Below are positions 6,046 to 13,598 of a stretch of DNA of 49,130 bases, piece by piece. A program made the translations under genes and the position numbers. The first letter of the stretch is position 1; every line of letters begins with the position of its first letter. Below the pieces are notes generated by a model. It had not been told where the DNA came from. It saw nothing but the letters and a program-made list of their open reading frames with translations, and did not search any database. Origin of the DNA: a virus; IMG/VR virus record IMGVR_UViG_3300036719_003116, positions 1-49,130 of that record. The stretch is one strand, 5' to 3'.

Positions 6046-7101
6046 ATGAAAACGTTTTCTAATTTTATTGTGGAAGCTGCTGGAACTGGATTTGCTCAGA
6101 TGAGTGATGCAGACTTTGAGAGATGGGTCACCGCAAATCCAGCTGCTGCCGCAAAGGCAAGAGAAATTAGAAATAAATTTAAACAAACATATAATCAAGC
6201 ACAAAACGCTGCAAAAAATAGTGGAGGAGCAACTCCTCCACCAGAACCTCCAAAGACACAAACACCAAATCAATCTGGTGCGTTAGGGAGATTGGGTCGA
6301 GGAGCAATGGGTGCTCTAACTGTGGGTGCTACTGGGTATGATATTTACGCAGGCACAAAAGAGAGGCAAGCAAAAGGAGAACCATTAGCAACAGCTCTTC
6401 CAAAAGCATCTGCCGAAGCTGGTGGTGGACTTGCAGGCATGACCGCAGCATCAACTGCTGCATCTAGAATTCTTCCTAAAAATCCTTGGATTAATATTCC
6501 TGGAAGTGTTGTTGCTGGCGCACTTGGATACACTGCAGGACAATCCGCAGCATCAAGTGTGATTAAAAAGTTAGAAGATCCTTTTGGTGGTAAAGAAAGA
6601 ATGAAACAAATTGATGCTGCTCGTGCAAAACAATCTGATAGATTAAGCAATCAACGTGTTCAAGCAGCTGTTCAATCTTCTAGACAGCAGGCATCAAAAG
6701 CTAATGTTTATGGTGCTACTAAAGGGTCTGGGATTGTAGGAACTGGAAGACCAACTACTTTCAATCAAAAAGCCAACACAGTTACCACTGGTGGAAAGAC
6801 GGTACAACTTCCCAAAACACAGATTCTCCCTGGTGGTAGAGTAGGAGATCTGGCATACCGTGGTGGTAAAGCAACATATCTTGCAAGAGCTTCTGTAGCA
6901 TCTAGAGATACTGTTGATAAGAGCGGAATTGGCGCTTATGCCCTTAGACAGTTATCACGAACTACGGGAATTGGTGGTCAAAGAGAAAGAGATATTGCTG
7001 CTGCCAATAGAGAACGTCAGCAAGCAATGCAAAATACTTTAAGATATAGAAAGCAACTTGGCATCACTGGAACTGGAGTTTCAAAGCCACCCAAAAAATA
7101 A
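6046..7101 (+). CDS. Gly/Ala-rich probable virion protein
   Basis: This 351-aa protein opens with MKTFSNFIVEA, a start often seen in structural proteins of cyanomyoviruses. A helical region near residues 20-60 is followed by a Pro/Thr linker and a Gly/Ala-rich part (residues about 85-170) with two weakly hydrophobic stretches that could be membrane-active. The C-terminal half is basic, with many Gln, Arg and Lys. It is transcribed from a late promoter, yet lies between early genes. These features suggest a capsid-internal or ejected protein, but that is inference, since no domain was recognised. Confidence 0.72.
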   Translation: MKTFSNFIVEAAGTGFAQMSDADFERWVTANPAAAAKAREIRNKFKQTYNQAQNAAKNSGGATPPPEPPKTQTPNQSGALGRLGRGAMGALTVGATGYDIYAGTKERQAKGEPLATALPKASAEAGGGLAGMTAASTAASRILPKNPWINIPGSVVAGALGYTAGQSAASSVIKKLEDPFGGKERMKQIDAARAKQSDRLSNQRVQAAVQSSRQQASKANVYGATKGSGIVGTGRPTTFNQKANTVTTGGKTVQLPKTQILPGGRVGDLAYRGGKATYLARASVASRDTVDKSGIGAYALRQLSRTTGIGGQRERDIAAANRERQQAMQNTLRYRKQLGITGTGVSKPPKK

Positions 7102-7102
7102 C

Positions 7103-7131
7103 TTGACTTTCTCAAAACAATACTGTATAAT
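7103..7131 (+). promoter_or_regulatory. sigma70 promoter for thyX
   Basis: TTGACT (7103-7108), 17 nt, TATAAT (7126-7131). The expected start near 7138 leaves a leader of about 16 nt with no Shine-Dalgarno sequence before the thyX ATG. Confidence 0.82.
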
Positions 7132-7153
7132 ACTGTAGTCTATTTTCATTTCT

Positions 7154-7849
7154 ATGAATAATGTAAAATTGATTGCCATCACTCAAGGTGCTGGTGAATT
7201 GATCAATAAAAATGCACAAGAAGTAATTTCATATATTGCTAGAGTCAGTAATCCAAATAATCAACTTAACTTTGATACTGCAGCAGGACTTCTCAAATAC
7301 TGCATCAAACATGAGCATTGGAGTATCTTTGAGCAAGCTTACATGACTCTAGAAATTAATACGACTAGAGGAATTGCTGCTCAAATTTTACGTCATAGAA
7401 GTTTTACATTCCAAGAATTTTCGCAGCGTTATGCAGATACTAATCTGCTTGCTGACCAAATTGAAATTCCAGATCTGCGCCGTCAAGATACAAAAAATCG
7501 TCAGAATTCAATTGATGATTTGAATCCTCGTGACAAAGCATACATGGAGGGGATGATTGAGATGCACTTTAAAGAATCTCAAGATCTTTATAATAAACTT
7601 CTTGAGAATGGTGTGGCAAAGGAATGTGCTAGATTTGTACTTCCAATTGCAACTCCAACCAAAATTTATATGACAGGCAGTGCTAGATCTTGGATTCATT
7701 ATATCAATCTTAGATCTGCACATGGCACACAAAAAGAACATATGATGATTGCAGAGCAATGTCGCTGTGTATTTGTCAGTAAGTTTCCAACAATTGCTGA
7801 AGCACTTGATTGGACATGTAACGATCAATCAGCAATTTTAATTGAATAG
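7154..7849 (+). CDS. thyX: flavin-dependent thymidylate synthase
   Basis: ThyX methylates dUMP to dTMP using methylenetetrahydrofolate and reduced FAD. The 231-aa protein has the family signature RHR-x7-S-x-R at residues 80-92, the HEHWSIFEQ block before it, and a C-terminal stretch with paired Arg/His residues (SARSWIHYINLRS) typical of the FAD and dUMP sites. Length is normal for the family. It is transcribed from its own near-consensus promoter and heads a nucleotide and DNA replication cluster. Cyanophages often carry thyX in place of the T4 td enzyme. Confidence 0.96.
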   Translation: MNNVKLIAITQGAGELINKNAQEVISYIARVSNPNNQLNFDTAAGLLKYCIKHEHWSIFEQAYMTLEINTTRGIAAQILRHRSFTFQEFSQRYADTNLLADQIEIPDLRRQDTKNRQNSIDDLNPRDKAYMEGMIEMHFKESQDLYNKLLENGVAKECARFVLPIATPTKIYMTGSARSWIHYINLRSAHGTQKEHMMIAEQCRCVFVSKFPTIAEALDWTCNDQSAILIE

Positions 7850-7857
7850 GAGGTCTT

Positions 7858-8097
7858 ATGCCAACATATCCTGTGTTTAATAAAGTAACTGGAGAAAAAC
7901 AAGAACTCTACATGTCTATGGTAGAGTATGATAAATGGAGAAAAGAAAATCCAGACTGGGATAAAGACTGGTCTGCTGGAACTGCAAGCGCCGTTAGTGG
8001 TGTTGGCGACTTCCAAAATAAAACCGATGGTGGATGGAATGAAGTTCTTCATCGTGTTTCAAAAATTCCTGGTTCTGTAGTAAAACCCTATAAGTAA
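7858..8097 (+). CDS. small conserved protein, FmdB-like N-terminus without zinc ribbon
   Basis: This 79-aa protein begins MPTYPVFNKVTGE, resembling the start of FmdB-type regulatory proteins of phages, followed by a YDKWRKENPDWDKDW segment. The CxxC pairs that form the FmdB zinc ribbon are absent, as there are no cysteines. A perfect AGGAGG site lies 7 nt before the ATG. It sits between thyX and phoH with 5-8 nt gaps, so all three are probably one operon. Function is unknown. Confidence 0.7.
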   Translation: MPTYPVFNKVTGEKQELYMSMVEYDKWRKENPDWDKDWSAGTASAVSGVGDFQNKTDGGWNEVLHRVSKIPGSVVKPYK

Positions 8098-8102
8098 ATT
8101 AC

Positions 8103-8852
8103 ATGGCAAGAAAAAAACAAATCTCTCAAGTTGGCATCGGCATGAGTGCCAAACAGCTTCGTCGTAAGAAGCCAATCAATGACGATTTTCTAATTGACAT
8201 TGAACCCCTTACAGATAATCAAAAAGTTCTTTTTGATGCTTATGAAAAGGGACAAAATCTTTTTGCCTATGGTGCTGCTGGAACAGGTAAAACATTCATC
8301 ACCATGTATCTCGCATTGCGTGATGTTCTGGATTCCACCACTCCATATGAAAAACTTTATATTGTACGATCACTAGTTGCAACCAGAGAGATTGGTTTTC
8401 TTCCTGGAGACCATGAAGATAAATCTTCACTTTATCAGATTCCTTATAAGAATATGGTAAAATATATGTTTGAGATGCCTGATGATCCTTCCTTTGAGAT
8501 GCTCTATGGCAATCTTAAAACGCAAGAAACTATCTCATTCTGGTCAACCTCATTCATCCGTGGTACTACGTTTGATAATTCAATTCTTCTAATTGATGAA
8601 TGTCAAAACTTGAATTTCCATGAACTTGATTCTATCATCACTCGTGTTGGTGAAAATTGTAAGATCATGTTCTGTGGTGATGCAACTCAATCCGATTTGA
8701 TCAAAACCAATGAACGCAATGGTATCATCGATTTCACCAAAATTCTTATGGCTATGCCTGAGTTTGACTGTATTGAATTTGGGGTTGAAGATATTGTCAG
8801 ATCTGGTTTAGTAAAATCCTACATCGTTAATAAATTGGCACTGGGGTTCTAA
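8103..8852 (+). CDS. phoH: PhoH-like ATPase
   Basis: This 249-aa P-loop ATPase is of the PhoH family, widespread in marine phages. Walker A is GAAGTGKT (residues 57-64), Walker B is ILLIDECQN with Asp165-Glu166, and a GDATQSD block follows as sensor motif. The N-terminus is basic. Host PhoH belongs to the phosphate-starvation response, but the phage protein's substrate is unknown; an RNA or nucleotide metabolism role is plausible. The TAA of this gene overlaps the ATG of the exonuclease gene by 1 nt (TAATG). Confidence 0.95.
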   Translation: MARKKQISQVGIGMSAKQLRRKKPINDDFLIDIEPLTDNQKVLFDAYEKGQNLFAYGAAGTGKTFITMYLALRDVLDSTTPYEKLYIVRSLVATREIGFLPGDHEDKSSLYQIPYKNMVKYMFEMPDDPSFEMLYGNLKTQETISFWSTSFIRGTTFDNSILLIDECQNLNFHELDSIITRVGENCKIMFCGDATQSDLIKTNERNGIIDFTKILMAMPEFDCIEFGVEDIVRSGLVKSYIVNKLALGF

Positions 8853-9529
8853 TGTTTACTCACCTTGATATTGAGTTTCCTGAAATGGAAACAACCTATG
8901 TGGATGGAAACCGATACTATCCTTCTCCATCCACAGGGAATTTGTATCCATCTATCACTTCGATTACGTCACATTACAATCGTCAAGTTTTTAAAGATTG
9001 GCGAGCAAAAGTTGGTGATAAAGAAGCTGATCGAGTTATCAAAGAGTCTACTACACGAGGAACTTCTTTTCACAAATCCGCACAAGATTATCTAGAAAAT
9101 AAAGTTGTTGAACATGAATCTCCAGAAATTGAATTCATGTTTGATGCCACTAAACCGTTTCTAGATAAGATAAATAATATTCATGCTATTGAGAAATGTT
9201 TGTATAGCGATGTGTTAGGTATCGCTGGACGAGTAGATTGCATCGCTGAATATGAAGGTGAGCTTGCAATTATTGACTTTAAAACTTCTAAAAAAATAAA
9301 ACCAGAAGCGTGGATCCAACAGTATTTCGTACAAGAAGTTGCCTACGCTTGTATGTATTATGAGATGACTCAAAAAGTTGTTAAAAAACTTATTACTATC
9401 ATGGTAACTCCTGATGGTGAGGTTAAAGTATTTGACAAAAGAGATAAGAAGGAGTATATTGTATTATTGAAGAAGTACATTAACCAATTCGTACAGGACA
9501 AATTAACAGAATATGGAAGTAGTAAATGA
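8852..9529 (+). CDS. PD-(D/E)XK exonuclease
   Basis: This 225-aa nuclease resembles the MGME1/Cas4-like exonucleases annotated in T4-like cyanophages. A GIAGRVDCI strand ends in Asp129, followed by IIDFKTSKK with Asp142 and Lys144, the core PD-(D/E)XK catalytic layout. RGTSFHKSAQDYL near residues 68-80 is the usual helix-forming motif before it, and a Gln/Tyr helix (QQYFVQEVAYACMYY) follows. It probably degrades host DNA or processes ends in recombination. It is co-translated with phoH. The sigma70-like promoter for the next genes lies in its 3' end. Confidence 0.88.
   Translation: MFTHLDIEFPEMETTYVDGNRYYPSPSTGNLYPSITSITSHYNRQVFKDWRAKVGDKEADRVIKESTTRGTSFHKSAQDYLENKVVEHESPEIEFMFDATKPFLDKINNIHAIEKCLYSDVLGIAGRVDCIAEYEGELAIIDFKTSKKIKPEAWIQQYFVQEVAYACMYYEMTQKVVKKLITIMVTPDGEVKVFDKRDKKEYIVLLKKYINQFVQDKLTEYGSSK
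9432..9460 (+). promoter_or_regulatory. sigma70-like promoter before gp33 and gp59
   Basis: TTGACA (9432-9437), 17 nt, TATATT (9455-9460), inside the exonuclease gene and 52 nt before the gp33 ATG. The match and spacing equal those of the other sigma70 promoters here, although the coding location makes chance more likely. Confidence 0.5.
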
Positions 9530-9779
9530 ACGAGAACTGGAACAAGAGTTAAAAAGTAAATTTTTAAATCAAGCAAAATTTTCAACTGATATTGAAAATT
9601 TTGTTAAGTCTGGTAACATCAATTACATAGAAGCAATTGTTCAATACTGTGAACAGTATAGTATTGAATTAGAAAACGTTCCAAAACTTTTATCTAAACC
9701 TTTGAAAGAAAGAATTAGATGCGAAGCAATGGAACTAAATTATTTGCGTCGTTCGTCAAAGGCAAAACTTGCAATTTAA
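9513..9779 (+). CDS. 33: late-promoter transcription accessory protein (gp33 homologue)
   Basis: In T4, gp33 bridges RNA polymerase and the sliding clamp to activate late transcription from TATAAATA promoters. This 88-aa protein is shorter than T4 gp33 (112 aa) but matches its C-terminal half. The pattern [MN]-x-Y-[IL]-EA, then a helix with CE-x(2)-SI, then a block ending EAM-E-x-N-x-LRRS lines up with the T4 protein. The position just before gp59 and gp32 repeats the T4 order 33-59-32. It overlaps the exonuclease gene by 17 nt. The many late octamers in this window are its likely targets. Confidence 0.85.
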   Translation: MEVVNERELEQELKSKFLNQAKFSTDIENFVKSGNINYIEAIVQYCEQYSIELENVPKLLSKPLKERIRCEAMELNYLRRSSKAKLAI

Positions 9780-9780
9780 A

Positions 9781-10383
9781 ATGACTCCTATTGATTGCTA
9801 TAGGACATATCTGGCATTCAAGAATCATTTCTCAAAACCATCTTTTGATTATTTTAAATACAACGGCAAAACAAAAGCAACACCAGATTCTTTTCATAAA
9901 AGAAAGGATCGATACTTTTTTGAAAAAATGTCGAGACAAAAAAGTGATCAAGAGATCAAGGAATATTTTCTAGCAAATTTTATTGAATGTGATAATCCAC
10001 AAAAACTTTGGATTGGTGAAATCATTAATTCGGGAAATGATTATTACACTCAATGGAAGACACGATCTGAAAAATTAACCTATCAGTTTAGAGAAGAGAT
10101 CTCTCATTTATTTGATGATCAAACTATTGATGATGTAATTAAATGCAAGATCGGTAATCACTCCAAGTTGCTTAAAGAGCATATGATAAATAAGGTGTCT
10201 ATTGAGACACTTGTGATTTTAGATATGATCTTGCATTTTGTGGATGATTATGATAAAATGTTGGACGATCCTATTTGGCAATTTTATAGCTTTAAAATTA
10301 AAAAGTATCGACCATTTTTAAATATCGATTCGACAAACTTTAAAAAAATTCTAAAGGAGAAATTAATTCATGGAACTGACTGA
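9781..10383 (+). CDS. 59: loader of the replicative helicase (gp59 homologue)
   Basis: In T4, gp59 binds replication forks and gp32-coated DNA and loads the gp41 helicase. This 200-aa protein matches T4 gp59 along its length: the N-terminal Y-x-x-[YF]-x-[IK]-KYN region, KRKDRYFFEKMS, IGEII, SIETLVILDMIL and a C-terminal KKYRPFLNIDS block. The frame is open to a TTG at 9769, but the ATG at 9781, just after the gp33 stop, is the natural start. It lies directly downstream of gp33, as in T4. Confidence 0.92.
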   Translation: MTPIDCYRTYLAFKNHFSKPSFDYFKYNGKTKATPDSFHKRKDRYFFEKMSRQKSDQEIKEYFLANFIECDNPQKLWIGEIINSGNDYYTQWKTRSEKLTYQFREEISHLFDDQTIDDVIKCKIGNHSKLLKEHMINKVSIETLVILDMILHFVDDYDKMLDDPIWQFYSFKIKKYRPFLNIDSTNFKKILKEKLIHGTD

Positions 10384-10591
10384 TCAACAACAACATCTGA
10401 AAGCTTGCATTGAGCAACAAAAAGAATTGCTTGATGACATGCAAAAGCTTCAAGGGCAAGTAGCTGAAAAGCGTGATCTTGCTGTGAAGCTTCAAGGTAT
10501 TATTGAATACCTGCAGGGACAGGGAGTTGAACTTCCAAAGGAAGAAGCACCTGCACCTGAAGTAGCTGAAGAAGCCAAAGCAGATGAGTGA
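10370..10591 (+). CDS. small coiled-coil protein of the replication cluster
   Basis: This 73-aa protein is mostly one predicted amphipathic helix or coiled coil (Leu/Gln/Glu/Lys pattern, residues 3-52), followed by a Pro/Ala/Glu tail. An AAAGGAG site lies upstream of the ATG, and the gene overlaps gp59 by 14 nt and the next gene by 8 nt. Such proteins recur between gp59 and gp32 in cyanophages. Function is unknown, but the place suggests an accessory role in replication or an interaction with its neighbours. Confidence 0.7.
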   Translation: MELTDQQQHLKACIEQQKELLDDMQKLQGQVAEKRDLAVKLQGIIEYLQGQGVELPKEEAPAPEVAEEAKADE

Positions 10592-10925
10592 TTTCTTTGA
10601 CTCCGAAATAGTCAAAGAAGAAGTAGCTGCAATAAGTGCTTTGCAACAAAGAGTTATGCAAAGCACTCTGGGCTTTGCAACAACATTTGATTATGAAGAG
10701 AAAAAACATTACATGCAATTGCTGAAGGATTTATTTGAAAAGCAGAAAATTCTCTACATGAGATTTTCTCTTTCCGATGATCCAGATGCTAGAGCTATGA
10801 TTGATAGAATGAAAATTGTAGCTACACGGATGGGAATACCATCAAATTTAAGCATGTTAGAAATTTTTGATTATCTTGACCAGAAAATTAAAAACATGGA
10901 AAAGGCACTTGACACTCGCAAGTGA
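10584..10925 (+). CDS. DUF1825 family protein
   Basis: This 113-aa protein starts MSDFFDSEIVKEEV and contains EKQKILYMRFSLSDDPDAR near residues 51-70, hallmarks of DUF1825, a helical family found in cyanobacteria and their phages. It ends inside a sigma70 promoter for gp32. No enzymatic motif is seen. Because cyanobacteria encode the same family, a host-derived origin is likely, but the function is not known. Confidence 0.85.
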   Translation: MSDFFDSEIVKEEVAAISALQQRVMQSTLGFATTFDYEEKKHYMQLLKDLFEKQKILYMRFSLSDDPDARAMIDRMKIVATRMGIPSNLSMLEIFDYLDQKIKNMEKALDTRK

Positions 10926-10937
10926 TCCTGCTATACT
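10909..10937 (+). promoter_or_regulatory. sigma70 promoter for gp32
   Basis: TTGACA (10909-10914), 17 nt, TATACT (10932-10937). It begins within the last codons of the DUF1825 gene. The leader of about 29 nt to the gp32 ATG has no clear Shine-Dalgarno sequence. Confidence 0.85.
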
Positions 10938-10972
10938 AACAAAGACCACATCCAACGTATCCAATTAATCCA

Positions 10973-11893
10973 ATGTCGTTTTCTAATCTTAAGAAACAAT
11001 CCTCTCTCGGCAGCTTGACTGCCAAACTTCAAAAAGAAGTTGAAAAACTGAATAGCAGTGCTTCCAATACTGATGATCGCATTTGGAAGCCTGAAGTAGA
11101 TAAAACTGGTAATGGCTATGCAGTTATTCGTTTTCTTCCTGCCCCTGAAGATGAAGGTATTATTCCTTGGGTGAAAATGTATAATCATGCTTTCCAAGGA
11201 ACTGGTGGTTGGTTGATTGACAACTGCCTCACTACCACTGGTGGTAAATGTCCTATTTGCGAAGCAAATACTCTTCTGTGGAATAGTGGCTCTGATGCTA
11301 ACAAAGAAATTGCTCGTGGTCGCAAACGCAAGATGTCTTATTACAGCAACATTTATGTAATCAAGGATCCTGCAAATCCTGGCAATGAGGGTAAAGTATT
11401 CCTCTTTAAATACGGTAAGAAAATCTTTGATAAGATTCAAGCTGCCATGAATCCTGAATTTGAAGATGAAGAAGCACTCAATCCTTTTGACTTTTGGCAA
11501 GGTGCTGATTTTAAACTGAAGATCAAAAAGGTTGCTGGTTATTGGAACTATGATAGTTCTGAATTTGCACGTCCTTCTGCTTTGCTTGATGGTGATGATG
11601 ATGCACTGGAAGCTCTGTGGAAGAAAGAATATTCTCTGAATGAGATTATTGCTGCAGACAAGTTTAAATCTTATGAACAGCTCAAGGATCGTCTTGAAGT
11701 TGTTCTTGGCAAATCATCCTCTGCTCCTAAAGATGAGTCTTTTGAAGATGAAGATGATGGTCGTATGCCAACTCCCTCTGTTGAAGAGATTCGTGAGGGA
11801 AAGTCTGGTGGAATGAAAGCTCAAAGTGTTTCATCCTCTTTTGATGATGAAGATGATGACTTGAGTTATTTCCAAAGACTCGCTGAGTCGTGA
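10973..11893 (+). CDS. 32: single-stranded DNA-binding protein (gp32 homologue)
   Basis: gp32 coats single-stranded DNA during replication, recombination and repair. The 306-aa protein has the basic N-terminal cooperativity region (LKKQSSLGSL), the core with a zinc site formed by His72, Cys85, Cys93 and Cys96 (T4 His64, Cys77, Cys87, Cys90), and a very acidic C-terminal tail ending near DDEDDDLSYF that recruits partners such as gp59. It is a monocistronic gene with its own promoter and a strong terminator. Confidence 0.97.
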   Translation: MSFSNLKKQSSLGSLTAKLQKEVEKLNSSASNTDDRIWKPEVDKTGNGYAVIRFLPAPEDEGIIPWVKMYNHAFQGTGGWLIDNCLTTTGGKCPICEANTLLWNSGSDANKEIARGRKRKMSYYSNIYVIKDPANPGNEGKVFLFKYGKKIFDKIQAAMNPEFEDEEALNPFDFWQGADFKLKIKKVAGYWNYDSSEFARPSALLDGDDDALEALWKKEYSLNEIIAADKFKSYEQLKDRLEVVLGKSSSAPKDESFEDEDDGRMPTPSVEEIREGKSGGMKAQSVSSSFDDEDDDLSYFQRLAES

Positions 11894-11899
11894 TAGATT

Positions 11900-11921
11900 G
11901 GGGGCGCAAGCCCCCTCTTTT
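11900..11921 (+). terminator. rho-independent terminator after gp32
   Basis: GGGGGC (11900-11905) and GCCCCC (11910-11915) pair around a GCAA tetraloop, followed by TCTTTT. It starts 6 nt after the gp32 stop and ends just before the next gene. Confidence 0.92.
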
Positions 11922-11924
11922 AAT

Positions 11925-12947
11925 ATGAATAAGAAGACTAAATTTATTTTTGATAAGACCAAAAATGTTCAACATGGAAATAAAACTTTTTTTGAACATT
12001 TACAGAACACATCTAAAATAATAGAACAATATTTCCCAGAACAACAACATCTAATTGATGCTGGTTTATTTCATGCAATATATGATACTTGTTATTTTAA
12101 ATTTGATTCTGACGCTGATAGAGAATCTGTAAATAAATTAATTGGTGAACGTGCAGAAGAACTTGTTTATCTTTATGCAACTTTAGATAATAGAATAGAA
12201 AAAATCTTAGAACATAAGTTTGATTCCGATTTGCAGAAGGAGTTATATATCTTAGAGTATGCAAATTTGTTGGATCAGATTATTGAATTAGATGACAATA
12301 CTTTTGAACAATTTAAAAAGATTCAAAAGAGACTCGTAACTTATTACAATATTAATATGACTAATAATTTTTATAAAGATCAGTTGTTTGTTTATGATGA
12401 TAAACTTACTAGGGCTCAATTAAATCATTTACATCGGTATTGTATACAATCAAATTATAAGTTTGAACATACCAGTGATCCATTGTTTCCTTCTAGAGAC
12501 CTTAGATTTACATGTCATTTATCTCCTAAAGAACTTGAAGATTCTGGAGTGTTGCCCTCGGTACAAAAAATTGTAAACGAATTAAAGCAAACATTGTACT
12601 TGTATGATTTTTATATCAATCATTATCCACAAGTATCTTATGTCAATAGACATATAGATGCAGCATTTCCTGGTTGTTTAACAATTATATTTTTTTGCAA
12701 TAAGTATTGGGATGAAACTTGGGGCGGAGAGTTGAAAATATATGAAGAAAATTCTACTGTACATCGAGTAGTAGATTTTGTTCCAGGTAGAATTGTTGTA
12801 TTTGATTCACAAATTGAACACAAAGTTATGCCTCTAACTCCTTTTGCACAGACGGATAGATTTACCTTAGCAATAAAAGTTTTTAATGATCCACAGAACG
12901 TAAGTAAAATGGATCGAAGTTTAATGATTGAATTAAATCCTCAATAA
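11925..12947 (+). CDS. DUF6817-like / 2OG-Fe(II) oxygenase fusion
   Basis: This is a 340-aa two-domain protein. Residues about 15-95 resemble DUF6817, an HD-like helical domain, with His17, FEH25L, GLFH50AIYDT and an IGERAEELVYLY helix. Residues about 210-325 form a prolyl-hydroxylase-like 2-oxoglutarate/Fe(II) oxygenase: His243-x-Asp245 and distal His299 as iron ligands, GGEL, and Arg312 for 2-oxoglutarate. The frame is open back to 11898, but that would place the start in the gp32 terminator, so ATG 11925 is used. The substrate is unknown. Cyanophages carry many such oxygenases, often thought to modify proteins or nucleic acids. It ends flush against the minus-strand gp53 gene. Confidence 0.85.
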   Translation: MNKKTKFIFDKTKNVQHGNKTFFEHLQNTSKIIEQYFPEQQHLIDAGLFHAIYDTCYFKFDSDADRESVNKLIGERAEELVYLYATLDNRIEKILEHKFDSDLQKELYILEYANLLDQIIELDDNTFEQFKKIQKRLVTYYNINMTNNFYKDQLFVYDDKLTRAQLNHLHRYCIQSNYKFEHTSDPLFPSRDLRFTCHLSPKELEDSGVLPSVQKIVNELKQTLYLYDFYINHYPQVSYVNRHIDAAFPGCLTIIFFCNKYWDETWGGELKIYEENSTVHRVVDFVPGRIVVFDSQIEHKVMPLTPFAQTDRFTLAIKVFNDPQNVSKMDRSLMIELNPQ

Positions 12948-13598
12948 TTATGATCGTCTAGGATTGGATGTTTTTAAAGTCCTTATGTCAACGTACTCAG
13001 AGGATGGTTCGTTAGCAAACGCAAGTCTTAAATCTTCTTCTACCAAACTAATATATTCCTGTCTCAATGCATAGATGTTTCTCTTGTCATCATTTTTTCT
13101 AAGTTCATATTCATAATTTGAAACTGAAATTATGCAATTATTATCTTCAATTAATTGTGATCCATCTGAATAACTGATAGTAAAGTCTTCACCAACTACA
13201 AGACCTGCTGGAAGTATGATACTATAGTCAGATGCTTTAACTTCTTTAGTTTCATAATGATGTATTTGAGATAATTCTTCTGGAGTATATTTTTGATTCA
13301 AATATAAATTTAAATCTGCTTGACTTAGGGGCCAATCTTCTCTAATGTTTTGAATATTATTTGTGATTAGAATGATCCAATCTAAGTTTGGATCACCATA
13401 TAAAAGTTCAGCTACATTATCTGGTCGATCATCACCTACAATCGAATACTTTTCAAACGCAGTAAAAATGTTTATAAAGTCTTCACGTATTTTTGCTCTT
13501 TTAAAAATATTCTTAATCAGCGTGTAGTCATTGGAAGATGATCTCTCATTTCTGAGAGATGGGTAATATAAATTTGGTAAGTATCTGAAATAAGCCAT
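12948..13598 (-). CDS. 53: baseplate wedge subunit (gp53 homologue)
   Basis: gp53 links neighbouring wedges of the T4 baseplate. This 216-aa protein shows the family core: an N-terminal Y-[FL] region, a KRAKIRED helix, the RPDNVAELLYGDPNLDWIILITNNI block (residues about 58-80), WPLS, and the HHYET segment. Its ATG overlaps the stop of gp48 (TAATG), pointing to coupled translation within the minus-strand baseplate and head-completion operon. Confidence 0.88.
   Translation of the reverse strand: MAYFRYLPNLYYPSLRNERSSSNDYTLIKNIFKRAKIREDFINIFTAFEKYSIVGDDRPDNVAELLYGDPNLDWIILITNNIQNIREDWPLSQADLNLYLNQKYTPEELSQIHHYETKEVKASDYSIILPAGLVVGEDFTISYSDGSQLIEDNNCIISVSNYEYELRKNDDKRNIYALRQEYISLVEEDLRLAFANEPSSEYVDIRTLKTSNPRRS

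Noticed and set aside
9169-9176. GATAAATA as a late promoter
   Set aside because: It lies deep inside the exonuclease gene with no start within 300 nt; expected by chance in AT-rich DNA.
10185-10192. GATAAATA as a late promoter
   Set aside because: It is internal to gp59, about 180 nt from the next start, and the replication genes have sigma70 promoters.
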